DNA of 64,000 nucleotides from Desulfonatronum thiodismutans (GTDB lineage: Bacteria; Desulfobacterota; Desulfovibrionia; Desulfovibrionales; Desulfonatronaceae), in assembly GCF_000717475.1 (NCBI RefSeq), contig NZ_JPIK01000013.1:186001-250000 (forward strand). Reading direction: 5' to 3'. The notes under the pieces are model-generated. The model worked only from the letters and a program-made list of their open reading frames with translations, was not told where the DNA came from and ran no database searches. A program made the position numbers and the translations under genes. Shown piece after piece: positions 31,704 to 40,240 of the stretch (position 1 is its first letter; every line of letters begins with the position of its first letter).

Positions 31704-32861
31704 ATGAGTTTCCCCATGCATCACGGTACATCTCCGTTACTCGCTTCCTATCTTCCTTTTCGCCCCCTCTGTTTTTTTCTGGCGGCCTGTCTCGTCCTGC
31801 TGGCGACCTCGTCTGTCGTGGACCGGGTTTGCGCGGCCACTCCGGACGCGTCCGCGAGCATGACCCTGGACGAATTGGACCAAGCCATCGCCGATGATCC
31901 GCGCAACGCCGCGCCGTACATCGCGCGGGCTCAATGGCACATGGCCAACCGATCCTTCCCTCGGGCCGTAGCGGATTTGGATCAGGCTTTGCGCTTGGCC
32001 CCGGGCGATCCCACGGCCCTGCTGCTGCGCGGCGAAGCCTACGCCCGGATGGGCAACTGGACCAGGTCCACGGCTGATTACGAGCAGGCGGTTCAATCTG
32101 CTCCGGAGAGTGAAGAGGCCTTGTTCGGATTGGCCCGGGCCCGTCTGGAATCCGGAGACCTCAACCGAGCCCTGGAGGATCTGGGCCGATTGCTGCGGAC
32201 CTCGCCGAATCATCTGGAAGGCCGTCTGTACCGGGGACGGCTGTATATGGAGCGAGACAATCACCAACAAGCCCTGGCCGACTTCGACGTGGCCGCTTCG
32301 CTGGCGCCTGAATCCGCCGAAGCCCTGTTTGGACGAGGAAAGAGCCTGCGGGAATTGGGTCGGCTGGATTCTGCTCTGACCGAACTGACGCGGACCATCC
32401 GCCTTGAGCCCAGCGCTCCGGCATACATGGAGCGTGGGTTGACCTACGGCGCACAGGGCGATCTGCGTTCCGCCCTGGACGATTTCAACACCGCCTTGCG
32501 CTTGGCCCCTGGAGATGCGCTGATTCATTTTCACCGAGCCTCGCTGTACGCTTTGGCCGCGGAACATCAGCGGGCCGTGGCCGACTTTACCCAGACCTTG
32601 AACCGGGAGCCTGATCATCTTCAGGCCCTTTTGGGACGCGGCCTGGCCAACCAGGAGTTGGAACAGTTTCCCCAGGCCATCGACGACTATACCCGTGTGA
32701 TTCGTCTGGGCCCGGACAATTACGGGGCCCTGAACAACCGCGGGATGGTTCTCTTGCAGCTCGGTCAGCTGACCCAGGGCTGCGAGGATCTGCGCTCCGC
32801 CTGCGCTTTGGGCCGTTGCACGACCCTGGAATTCGCCCGCAAGGAAGGCTATTGTCCGTGA
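31704..32861 (+). CDS. Exported tetratricopeptide-repeat protein
   Basis: 385 residues. A hydrophobic signal or anchor (about 17-44) is followed by roughly nine TPR units. Each has the W-L-G-Y-A-F-A-P pattern, for example RAVADLDQALRLAPGDPTA and SALDDFNTALRLAPGDA. The end has two cysteine pairs (QGCEDLRSACALGRC and EGYCP) that could form disulphides in the periplasm. TPRs mediate protein contacts; the partner is unknown. It lies 39 bp before the NtrC-family regulator gene. Confidence 0.85.
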   Translation: MSFPMHHGTSPLLASYLPFRPLCFFLAACLVLLATSSVVDRVCAATPDASASMTLDELDQAIADDPRNAAPYIARAQWHMANRSFPRAVADLDQALRLAPGDPTALLLRGEAYARMGNWTRSTADYEQAVQSAPESEEALFGLARARLESGDLNRALEDLGRLLRTSPNHLEGRLYRGRLYMERDNHQQALADFDVAASLAPESAEALFGRGKSLRELGRLDSALTELTRTIRLEPSAPAYMERGLTYGAQGDLRSALDDFNTALRLAPGDALIHFHRASLYALAAEHQRAVADFTQTLNREPDHLQALLGRGLANQELEQFPQAIDDYTRVIRLGPDNYGALNNRGMVLLQLGQLTQGCEDLRSACALGRCTTLEFARKEGYCP

Positions 32862-32900
32862 TGTATTTCCCGAAGCTTTTTTTACCCCACGAGGACGGCC

Positions 32901-34283
32901 ATGGCCCAGATCGTCATAGTTGACGACGAAGAGGACATCCGCACCGCGCTGCGGGGCATCCTTGAGGATGAGGGCCACGAGGTCCGGGAGGCGGCCAGTG
33001 GGGAACAAGGGCTGGAAGTGCTGGCCGAAGCCGATCCGGATCTGTGCTTCCTGGACATCTGGCTGCCGGGTATGGACGGCTTGGAGGTGCTGGATCGGGT
33101 TCATGGGGCGTCGCCGCACCTGCCGATGATCATGATCTCGGGCCACGGCAACATTGAAACCGCGGTCATGGCCATCAAGAAGGGCGCTTTCGACTTCATC
33201 GAAAAGCCGCTCTCTTTGGAAAAGGTGCTGGTGACCACGGCCAAGGCCGTGGAATTCAAGGAACTGCGTCAGGAAAACATGGTCCTGCGCAGCCAAATCC
33301 GAGACACCCGGGTTCAGGAATTGACCGGGTCGACGCCCAGGATTCAGCAGTTGCAGCAACAGGTTCGTCAGGTCGCGCCCACTGAAGCCTGGGTGCTGAT
33401 CACCGGCGAGAACGGCACGGGCAAGGAAATCGTGGCCCGGTCCCTGCATCAGCTCAGCCACAGGGTGAACAAGCCCCTGGTGGAGGTGAACTGCGCGGCT
33501 ATTCCCGAGGAGTTGATTGAAAGTGAGCTGTTCGGCCATGAAAAAGGCGCCTTCACCAGCGCGGACCGGGCCCAGGTGGGCAAGTTCGAGCTGGCCAACG
33601 GAGGCACCTTGTTTCTGGACGAAATCGGGGACATGAGCCTGAAGACCCAGGCCAAGATTTTGCGCATTCTGCAAGAGCAGCGCTTTGAACGGGTCGGGGG
33701 ACGGAAGACCATCCAAGTGGATGTTCGGGTGATCGCGGCCACGAACAAGAACCTGCCCGAGGAGATTCGCGCCGGACGGTTCCGGGAAGACCTCTATTAC
33801 CGGCTGAAGGTGTTTCCGTTGTATGTTCCGCCCTTGCGGGCGCGGGTCGCGGATATTCCGCTGCTTTTGGCCGATTTCATGGACGGCCTGATCCGGACCC
33901 AGGGCTTTAAGACCCTGCGTTTTCCCCCGGAGACCATGGCCGCGCTGCAACGCTACCCCTGGCCGGGCAATGTCCGTGAGTTGAAAAATTTCTTGGAGCG
34001 GATGTGCATCATGTATCCCGGACAAACCATCCTGCCGGAGATGCTGCCGCAGGAGATGCTGGTCACGGACCACGGCATGAGTAGCGGTCGCGGACCTTTT
34101 GATCCGGACGATGACTGGCCTGTGGACTTCAAGGCGGCCCGTGCACAGTTCGAGGCCAAGTTCCTGGAGGACAAACTAAGCAGCTGCAACGGCAGCGTCA
34201 CCCGGCTGGCGGAAACCATCGGCATGGAGCGAACCTATCTTTACAAAAAACTCCGCGGTCTCGGCCTCAAAACCGCGGACTGA
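32901..34283 (+). CDS. NtrC-family sigma-54 activator with receiver domain
   Basis: 460 residues. The receiver domain has the phosphoacceptor Asp in CFLDIWLPGMDG. The AAA+ domain has Walker A GENGTGKE near residue 172, GTLFLDEIGDMS, and GRFREDLYYRLKVFPL. A Fis-like helix-turn-helix lies at the end (RLAETIGMERTYLYKKLRGL). It is closest in layout to NtrX. The sigma-54 contact loop reads GAFTSA instead of GAFTGA, which might weaken or change sigma-54 activation. No cognate kinase gene is adjacent. Confidence 0.92.
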   Translation: MAQIVIVDDEEDIRTALRGILEDEGHEVREAASGEQGLEVLAEADPDLCFLDIWLPGMDGLEVLDRVHGASPHLPMIMISGHGNIETAVMAIKKGAFDFIEKPLSLEKVLVTTAKAVEFKELRQENMVLRSQIRDTRVQELTGSTPRIQQLQQQVRQVAPTEAWVLITGENGTGKEIVARSLHQLSHRVNKPLVEVNCAAIPEELIESELFGHEKGAFTSADRAQVGKFELANGGTLFLDEIGDMSLKTQAKILRILQEQRFERVGGRKTIQVDVRVIAATNKNLPEEIRAGRFREDLYYRLKVFPLYVPPLRARVADIPLLLADFMDGLIRTQGFKTLRFPPETMAALQRYPWPGNVRELKNFLERMCIMYPGQTILPEMLPQEMLVTDHGMSSGRGPFDPDDDWPVDFKAARAQFEAKFLEDKLSSCNGSVTRLAETIGMERTYLYKKLRGLGLKTAD

Positions 34284-34337
34284 GAACCATTGTCGGATTC
34301 CTTTCACCCTCAATCACCCTCAGAAGAGTTCACGTAT

Positions 34338-34766
34338 ATGACTTCCTACAGCAAAGCCGGAATCATCGTCGTCCTCATGGCCCTGTTCGCTTCCGTCGGA
34401 CTGATCCAGCACTACACCGCCACCCAATCCCAATTGACCGGACCGGAGGTAGATCCGGCTCCGGCCCTGCCCGGGGTATCGGGAGAATTGCCGCGGCTGG
34501 TAAACCTGAAAACCGAAAACTGCATTCACTGCAAACGGATGATCCCTATCTTGGCGGAACTGGAGAGAGGGTATGGCGAAGCGTTTCACATCTACACTTT
34601 CGACATTGGCGTCCACCCGGACATCGGGCGCTCCTTCGGATCCATCCGCGTCCTGCCGACCTTGATTTTTTTTGATCAGGAAGGGCGGGAGGTTTTGCGC
34701 TACGAAGGGTACATGTCCAAGGCGGACATCCTGTACCGCTTTCAGAGTCTCGGCCTGATGGGCTGA
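34338..34766 (+). CDS. Membrane-anchored thioredoxin-like protein
   Basis: About 142 residues. An N-terminal membrane helix (GIIVVLMALFASVGLI) anchors a thioredoxin fold. The active site reads ENCIHCKRM (C-x2-C), and the cis-proline is in IRVLPTLIFF. The domain is probably in the periplasm and acts in disulphide reduction or exchange. I use the ATG at 34338; a TTG at 34290 would add 16 polar residues. It converges directly on glk. Confidence 0.85.
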   Translation: MTSYSKAGIIVVLMALFASVGLIQHYTATQSQLTGPEVDPAPALPGVSGELPRLVNLKTENCIHCKRMIPILAELERGYGEAFHIYTFDIGVHPDIGRSFGSIRVLPTLIFFDQEGREVLRYEGYMSKADILYRFQSLGLMG

Positions 34767-35771
34767 TCAGTTCTCGGTGCCTTGCCGACCCGTCGCGAGC
34801 TTCGCGGCCAGGGCCGCTCCCCACAACCCGCTGTCTTCGTTGGTGTTCAGTACTACCGGGATGTCCTGGAGCAGAGCCCGGTAGTTGGGGTTGTCCGTGA
34901 ATTCACGCCAAAATTCCGGATGCCGGACCAACACGGGATTTTTGGCCGCCACCCCGCCGGCCACCACCATCCCCCCGGTGGCCAGAATATTCAGAGCGAA
35001 CTGACGGCAGGCCCGACCGTAAAACCGAGCGAACCAAGCGCAGACTGGTGAATCGTCGTCCAGAGTCGCCGCGACTTCCTCCGGTCGAAGGCGTTGGCCG
35101 AAATGGAACCAATGCAACAAGGTCAGCCCCTGACCTGCGACGACGGCCTCCGCGAACACGTAATCCAGCCCCAGTTCCCTTCGCACGAAGTCTTCAAAGA
35201 CTGCCTCCTCTTGATTCACGAACGCAAAAGCGGCGTGGCCCGCCTCCGAGGGCAAGGCCAGAAAGCCGCCTCCGGGCAATGGAGCCAGCATCCCATGGCC
35301 CAGACCGGTCCCCGCGCCGATCACCCCCGCCATGCCTCGTTCGTCCGGTTGACCGGCATTGATGGTCACGGCCCTATCCAGTGCCGTGGTCTTGCAGGCA
35401 TAGGCCTGGGCCGCGAAATCGTTGAGCAGAATCACCGTTTCCGGAAGGCCGGACAGGTTCGCGGAACGGATGTCGATGTCCCAAGGAATGTTCGGGGGGG
35501 CGGCCTGAACTCCACCTTGCACCGCCCCGGCCACGGCCAGGGCTCCGGCCCGGCAGCGCGGCACCTCCGGGCCCAAGGGGCCGTTCCTGAGAAGACATAG
35601 CAAATCGCGGAATGAATCCGCTTCAGACGTGGGAATCCGCTCCACGCCGCGGAGCCGCATGGTGTCGCCGCGATCCTCGAACAGTGCGAATCGACTGGTG
35701 GTCCCGCCGATGTCCGCGGCCAGATACAGGTCGCCTGAAGGCGTCCTGAGAGATGCCTTGTCGTGTGACAT
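34767..35771 (-). CDS. glk: Glucokinase (Glk family)
   Basis: About 334 residues, with the phosphate-binding start LYLAADIGGTTSRFALF, the LNDFAAQAYA segment carrying the catalytic Asp, GAGTGLGHGML, and SEAGHAAFAF. It phosphorylates glucose with ATP in the cytoplasm. I place the start at 35771, where MSHDKASL follows a GAGGAACG site; the longer open frame to 35960 lacks homologous features. It ends one base after the thioredoxin-like stop on the other strand. Confidence 0.9.
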   Translation of the reverse strand: MSHDKASLRTPSGDLYLAADIGGTTSRFALFEDRGDTMRLRGVERIPTSEADSFRDLLCLLRNGPLGPEVPRCRAGALAVAGAVQGGVQAAPPNIPWDIDIRSANLSGLPETVILLNDFAAQAYACKTTALDRAVTINAGQPDERGMAGVIGAGTGLGHGMLAPLPGGGFLALPSEAGHAAFAFVNQEEAVFEDFVRRELGLDYVFAEAVVAGQGLTLLHWFHFGQRLRPEEVAATLDDDSPVCAWFARFYGRACRQFALNILATGGMVVAGGVAAKNPVLVRHPEFWREFTDNPNYRALLQDIPVVLNTNEDSGLWGAALAAKLATGRQGTEN

Positions 35772-35946
35772 GAGACGTTCCTCGTGGTGTGCTGGATCGG
35801 GTTTTGGCAAAATGCCAAGATATGTGAGATAGGCAGAAAATGAAAGAAGATAAGGGGCAAAGGGCTGGTGAAACGTTAGGGAAATACGCTTTTTGAGCGG
35901 CGGCATAGGTTGTTTTCGGAGGTTCTTGAAATCGGTCGAGAACGGC

Positions 35947-35975
35947 TTGACAAGAATCACCGTAATCGATAATAT
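35947..35975 (+). promoter_or_regulatory. Strong sigma-70-type promoter of the peroxiredoxin gene
   Basis: TTGACA (35947-35952), a 17-base spacer and TAATAT (35970-35975) lie about 75 bp upstream of the peroxiredoxin start in AT-rich DNA. No clear PerR or OxyR box was seen. Confidence 0.75.
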
Positions 35976-36048
35976 AAATCATTCCTTTTAACGGAAAAGA
36001 CTGGGTAAACTCTTTCTTCTCAAACTCAACAAAACGGAGGGCTGTATC

Positions 36049-36681
36049 ATGGGATGTGACGTCAAACCGCATCATGAACCGGTGGAACATGTGAAGATTG
36101 GAAAGAAGGTTTGTGATTTTGCTATGGAAACCTATGACCCGAAAGAGGGATCTTTCGGAACCGTGAGCCTGAAGGAATTGAACAAGGCCGGAAAATGGGT
36201 CGTACTCTTTTTTTATCCGGCGGACTTTACCTTTGTCTGCCCCACGGAATTGGCCGACTTGGCGGACAAATACGCGACCTTGGAGCAGATGGGTTGCGAG
36301 GTGATCGCAGTGTCCACGGACACCAAGTTTTCGCACTTGGCCTGGAGGAACAGCGAGAAGCTGCTGGAGAAGGTGAAGTACATCATGGCCGCGGACCCCA
36401 ACGGCGCGGTGTCCCGCTATTTCGGCGTCTACGACTGCCATACCGGGCTGGATCTGCGCGGGACGTTCATCATCAATCCGGAAGGGGTTTTGGTCTCTTC
36501 GGAGATCAATTTCTTCAACGTGGGTCGGAACTCGGACGAGCTGCTGCGAAAGATGGAGGCCAACATCTACCTCCTGGACCATCCGGCGGAAGCCTGCCCC
36601 GCGAAATGGACCAAGGGCGAAAAAACCCTGACCCCTTCGGAAAAACTCGTGGGCAAGGTTTATGAATCCTTGAACGAATAG
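36049..36681 (+). CDS. 2-Cys peroxiredoxin (AhpC/Prx1 type)
   Basis: 210 residues. The peroxidatic cysteine is in DFTFVCPTELADL (near residue 64) and the resolving cysteine in EACPAKW near the C-terminus. It reduces hydrogen peroxide and organic peroxides in the cytoplasm. The electron donor is not in the window, as no ahpF is seen; thioredoxin is possible. An unusual His-rich front (MGCDVKPHHEPVEH) precedes the domain. Its own strong promoter and terminator mark it as a single-gene transcript. Confidence 0.94.
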   Translation: MGCDVKPHHEPVEHVKIGKKVCDFAMETYDPKEGSFGTVSLKELNKAGKWVVLFFYPADFTFVCPTELADLADKYATLEQMGCEVIAVSTDTKFSHLAWRNSEKLLEKVKYIMAADPNGAVSRYFGVYDCHTGLDLRGTFIINPEGVLVSSEINFFNVGRNSDELLRKMEANIYLLDHPAEACPAKWTKGEKTLTPSEKLVGKVYESLNE

Positions 36682-36711
36682 ACGCGAATCCTTGTTCTGG
36701 AATCCTTTTTC

Positions 36712-36752
36712 AACGGGTCGGCGTCCTCGCGACGTTGACCCGTTTTCTTTTT
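36712..36752 (+). terminator. Rho-independent terminator after peroxiredoxin
   Basis: AACGGGTC (36712-36719) pairs with GACCCGTT (36737-36744), with an inner CGTC/GACG stem, followed by TTCTTTTT. It also faces the end of mazF on the other strand. Confidence 0.88.
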
Positions 36753-36759
36753 GCGTCGC

Positions 36760-37089
36760 TCACTCGCCGTACATTTCCGTGATCAGGGCGCGTAACCGGG
36801 CTGCTTGGGCCTCGGACAGTTCGTCGATTTTTCGGCTTAAACGCTGCCTGCTGATGGTTCGGATCTGGTCAACGGCGATCTCGGTGTTTTTTCCCGCGCA
36901 TTCGACTTGAAGGCGGGAGCGCCAACGGGGGTGCAGGCGCGTGGTCAACGGACAGACGACAACGGTCTCCAGGTATCGGTTCATTTCGTTTCGGCTGACG
37001 ACGACCACCGGACGGACCTTTTTGATTTCACTTCCGATGGTTGGATTGAGGTCGGCAAGGTAGATGTCGTATCTAGAAATTGTCGTCAT
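36760..37089 (-). CDS. mazF: MazF-type mRNA interferase toxin
   Basis: 109 residues. SRYDIYLADLNPTIGSEIKK has the PemK/MazF start (W/Y-x-x-DL-x-P-x-G-x-E-x-x-K). VRPVVVVSRNEMNR and VVVCPLTTR are the conserved barrel strands. The enzyme cleaves mRNA at short sequences when free of antitoxin. The start overlaps the end of the antitoxin gene by 17 bases. Confidence 0.92.
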   Translation of the reverse strand: MTTISRYDIYLADLNPTIGSEIKKVRPVVVVSRNEMNRYLETVVVCPLTTRLHPRWRSRLQVECAGKNTEIAVDQIRTISRQRLSRKIDELSEAQAARLRALITEMYGE

Positions 37090-37348
37090 CGTCTTGTTCC
37101 ACTCCGTCCAGCAGCGTCGCCTCGAAATCGTCCCAGCACTCCTTTTCCTCGGCCATGGTCTGGAATGTTTCCTCCCAGGTGAGTTTGCCGTCTCCCGGCT
37201 CGCGCAAGAGCAAACCCTTTTCGGTTTCCTCAAGCACAAGGGCATTCAGAAAACCGTACTTTTTAAGGAGTCGGCTCGGGATTCTGACGCCTTTTGAGTT
37301 GCCGATGGGCACGAGCTTGATGGCGTGCATGCGGGTGTGATGTTCCAT
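37073..37348 (-). CDS. mazE: MazE-type antitoxin (AbrB-like)
   Basis: 91 residues. The N-terminal AbrB/SpoVT-like DNA-binding fold has KLVPIGNSKGVRIPSRLLKK, and the acidic C-terminal tail (LDGVEQDDDDNF) would wrap the toxin. It neutralises MazF and likely represses its own operon. An AAGGAG site precedes the ATG at 37348. An 8+8 bp palindrome lies about 55 bp upstream. Confidence 0.92.
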   Translation of the reverse strand: MEHHTRMHAIKLVPIGNSKGVRIPSRLLKKYGFLNALVLEETEKGLLLREPGDGKLTWEETFQTMAEEKECWDDFEATLLDGVEQDDDDNF

Positions 37349-37667
37349 GCGTGATGCTCCTTGTCGTATCGCTGGCAATCCGGTGATTTCACGTTTTTGC
37401 TGAATGTAATTCATTGTAATTACATTTTGAGGGAGTGTCGAGGGGACCGGGATGCTTAGGATGAGCCGGTGAACAGTTGGCAAGCCTTGTGCAGCTGTCT
37501 TTTGGCGTTGTCTCCCGCAGTGGTTTTGGCGCGGTGGTTTTGGCGCTTGCCCTTCATCCATGCACCCTGCTAGAGGTGACGCGGAAACGCGAAGAGTGAT
37601 TTGGATGGCGTGAAATTGATCCAAACGGGGCGCATGCCGACGATGTTCGTCATGAGACAAGGAAGCC
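37349..37667. other. Intergenic stretch between mazEF and GDT1-family gene
   Basis: There are 319 bases without a gene. They hold the palindrome at 37403-37426 and a direct repeat of GTGGTTTTGGCGC (about 37520-37547). No manganese riboswitch features were recognised ahead of the exporter gene. Confidence 0.55.
37403..37426. promoter_or_regulatory. Candidate MazE operator
   Basis: AATGTAAT (37403-37410) and ATTACATT (37419-37426) form a perfect inverted repeat with an 8-nt spacer in AT-rich DNA directly upstream of mazE. A second palindrome, TGTAATTACA, overlaps it. Self-repression by MazE through such sites is usual. Confidence 0.5.
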
Positions 37668-38300
37668 ATGGAGCACGTTTTTGCGGTTTTGGCCGCCACG
37701 GGGTTGGGCGTTGGCGGAATAGATTTTTTGATTGCCTCGGGAACCAGTTTTTTGTTGATCTTCGCCGCGGAGATCGGCGACAAGAGCCAGTTGGTCTGTA
37801 TGGTCATGGCCGCCCGACACCGGGCATTTCCGGTGATGGTCGGCAGTGCGTTGGCCTTTGTCGTCCTGAACACCCTGGCGGTGGTTTTCGGGGCGGCCCT
37901 GGCCAATTGGATTCCGGAGGCGGTGATCTATGCCATCGTGGCGGTGCTGTTCCTGATTTTCGGCATCCAGGCCATGCGGGCCGAGGAGGAACCTGACCGG
38001 GAATGCACGAGTCCGCCAAGCGGGCGCGGTATTTTCCTGGCTACTTTTGCCCTGATCTTCGTGGCCGAATTCGGCGACAAGACGCAGTTGGCCGTGGTCG
38101 GTTTGAGCAGCACGAGTATTCCCCTGGCCGTTTGGGCCGGAGCCACGACGGCCTTGATCCTGACCTCCGCCCTGGGGATCTGGGCCGGTTGCACCGTGCT
38201 GCAACGCATTCCCATCAAACTGCTGCACCGCGTCAGCGGGATGTTTTTCATTATCTTGGGGCTCTTCGCGGCCTTTCAAACCTGGCAGGCGGTATCGTAG
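37668..38300 (+). CDS. GDT1/UPF0016 family cation exporter
   Basis: 210 residues with six predicted helices and the two family signatures [10 protein letters not shown] and [10 protein letters not shown]. This family (TMEM165/MneA) exports Mn2+ or Ca2+ across the inner membrane. A short Cys-containing linker ([12 protein letters not shown]) joins the two halves. An AAGGAAG site precedes the ATG. Confidence 0.9.
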   Translation: MEHVFAVLAATGLGVGGIDFLIASGTSFLLIFAAEIGDKSQLVCMVMAARHRAFPVMVGSALAFVVLNTLAVVFGAALANWIPEAVIYAIVAVLFLIFGIQAMRAEEEPDRECTSPPSGRGIFLATFALIFVAEFGDKTQLAVVGLSSTSIPLAVWAGATTALILTSALGIWAGCTVLQRIPIKLLHRVSGMFFIILGLFAAFQTWQAVS

Positions 38301-38352
38301 CGGCGCGGAAGGCCGTGATTGCCTAACTTTACTTCAGGAGAGGGACTATTCA

Positions 38353-39324
38353 ATGCATATTCATAAGCGCGTTCTGGTCACCGGCGGCGCGGGTTTTTTG
38401 GGTTCGTGGCTGTGCGAACGGTTGCTGGAGCGCGGCTGCATGGTGCTGTGTCTGGACAACTACTTCACCGGGTCCCGGATGAACGTGGAGCACTTGCTGG
38501 ACAACAAGCACTTCGAGATCATGCGCCATGACGTCACCTTCCCATTGTTCGTGGAAGTGGATGAAATTTTTAACCTGGCCTGTCCGGCGTCTCCGATTCA
38601 TTACCAGCACGATCCGGTGCAAACGACGAAAACATCGGTCCATGGGGCCATCAACATGCTCGGGCTGGCCAAGCGGACCCGTGCCAAAATCATGCAGGCC
38701 TCCACCTCCGAGGTCTACGGCAATCCCAGCGTGCATCCGCAGCCGGAGAGCTACTGGGGCAACGTCAACCCCACCGGCCCCCGTTCCTGCTACGACGAAG
38801 GCAAGCGCTGCGCCGAGACCCTGTTTTTCGATTACCACCGCCAGCACAAGCTGCGGATCAAGGTTGCACGAATCTTCAATACCTACGGACCGCGGATGCA
38901 TCCCAACGATGGCCGGGTGGTCTCCAACTTCATCGTCCAGGCGTTGCTGAACAAGCCCATCACGGTATACGGCGACGGATCCCAGACCCGTTCATTCTGT
39001 TACGTGGAGGATCTGATCGACGGATTTCTGCGGTTGATGGACTCTCCGGACGAATTCACGGGCCCGGTCAATCTGGGTAATCCCGGGGAATTCACCATCA
39101 AGGAACTGGCCGAGAAAGTGGTGGCCATGACCGGGTCCGCTTCGGAGATCGTGTACAAGCCGCTGCCCAAGGACGATCCGGAACGCCGCAGACCGGACAT
39201 CACCCTGGCTAAGGAACGGCTCGGTTGGGAACCACGGGTCAAGCTCGAAGAGGGCTTGGCCAAAACCGTGACCTTTTTTCAGAATCTGATAAAAAATTTC
39301 GGTCCAGCCGGCATCCTGGGATAG
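38353..39324 (+). CDS. UDP-glucuronate decarboxylase (UDP-xylose synthase)
   Basis: A 323-residue SDR enzyme. NAD binding is shown by [12 protein letters not shown], and the catalytic Tyr-Lys pair by RSCYDEGKR near residue 147. The blocks [27 protein letters not shown] and [13 protein letters not shown] are those of UXS. It makes UDP-xylose for surface polysaccharide, a plausible supplier to the exopolysaccharide locus 10 kb away. Confidence 0.93.
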   Translation: MHIHKRVLVTGGAGFLGSWLCERLLERGCMVLCLDNYFTGSRMNVEHLLDNKHFEIMRHDVTFPLFVEVDEIFNLACPASPIHYQHDPVQTTKTSVHGAINMLGLAKRTRAKIMQASTSEVYGNPSVHPQPESYWGNVNPTGPRSCYDEGKRCAETLFFDYHRQHKLRIKVARIFNTYGPRMHPNDGRVVSNFIVQALLNKPITVYGDGSQTRSFCYVEDLIDGFLRLMDSPDEFTGPVNLGNPGEFTIKELAEKVVAMTGSASEIVYKPLPKDDPERRRPDITLAKERLGWEPRVKLEEGLAKTVTFFQNLIKNFGPAGILG

Positions 39325-39351
39325 ACGGACCACGACTCGCTGGAGGGTACC

Positions 39352-40092
39352 ATGACGGAACGCACTCGAGAACCGGAACGGGACACCCTGTACCTTTCCG
39401 CTCCGGTGAACGCCCTGGTGGAAGGGATCTACCGCCAGAACACGACCTTGGGCCAGCTCAGGGAACATGGAGATTTCGGGCTGGGGACGTTCAACGATCT
39501 GGACGGGGAACTCGTCCTTCTGGGCGGCTCGGCGTTCCAGATCACCGGGGACGGTCGGGTGCACAGGCCTGGGGACGACGTCCTGACGCCCTTTGCCTGC
39601 GCCTGTTTTTTTCGGGAGCTGACCTTTGAGGAGGTCGACTCCGGCTTCGCGGACCTGGAAGCCCTGATGGCCCTGCTGGAAAACGAATTTCCTTCCCCGA
39701 ACATGATGTACGCCTTGCGGGTGGACGGGGATTTCGAGTTCGTGCGCACCCGGTCCGTACCCAGGCAGGAACAGTATCGGCCCCTGACCGAGGCGACCAG
39801 GGATCAACCCACCTTTGAGATGAGCAATCTCTCCGGAACCCTGGCCGGATTCTTCACTCCGCGGTTCATGTCCTCCCTGAGCGTGCCCGGAGTGCATCTG
39901 CACTTCATTTCCGAGGACCGCCTGCGCGGCGGCCACCTGCTCCAATGCCGGGCCGTTCGCGCCCGCATCGGGATTCAAATCCTGCGCAGCCTGCGCATGG
40001 ACCTGCCCGTGACCATGGACTACCTGACCGCGGACCTGAGCCGGGACCCCACCCAGGCCTTGCATCAGGCGGAAACGGAGCAGGACCGCTGA
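39352..40092 (+). CDS. budA: Alpha-acetolactate decarboxylase
   Basis: 246 residues. LREHGDFGLGTFNDLDGELV and the zinc-binding PGVHLHFISEDRLRGGHLL are family signatures. It converts acetolactate to acetoin in the cytoplasm. It sits 27 bp after the UDP-xylose synthase gene with a GGAGG site, yet no acetolactate synthase or butanediol dehydrogenase is in the window. Confidence 0.93.
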   Translation: MTERTREPERDTLYLSAPVNALVEGIYRQNTTLGQLREHGDFGLGTFNDLDGELVLLGGSAFQITGDGRVHRPGDDVLTPFACACFFRELTFEEVDSGFADLEALMALLENEFPSPNMMYALRVDGDFEFVRTRSVPRQEQYRPLTEATRDQPTFEMSNLSGTLAGFFTPRFMSSLSVPGVHLHFISEDRLRGGHLLQCRAVRARIGIQILRSLRMDLPVTMDYLTADLSRDPTQALHQAETEQDR

Positions 40093-40116
40093 CAAGGGCC
40101 ATCTGGCGCTTTCCGG

Positions 40117-40158
40117 ATCGAAATCGATTACTTGCAAGCTTCCGATTTCGATTTCGAT
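40117..40158. repeat. ATCGAAATCG / CGATTTCGAT hairpin repeat
   Basis: ATCGAAATCG (40117-40126) and CGATTTCGAT (40143-40152, repeated at 40149-40158) form an inverted repeat. It belongs to the same repeat type as 25676-25786 and lies between two same-strand genes. Confidence 0.65.
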
Positions 40159-40240
40159 AACGGATTAACGCGACAAGGGGTTGGCAATCCGGCCATCCCT
40201 CTGTTTTCCCCTTCACCTCTACGCTTCCGGAGGTTGGCAT

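Noticed and set aside
35772..35960. N-terminal extension of glucokinase
   Set aside because: MSHDKAS at 35771 has a GAGGA site and directly precedes the kinase fold; the extension is not kinase-like.
37349..37667. Manganese riboswitch ahead of the GDT1-family gene
   Set aside because: The region was read for the conserved yybP-ykoY core and it was not recognised; only a palindrome and a short direct repeat are present.
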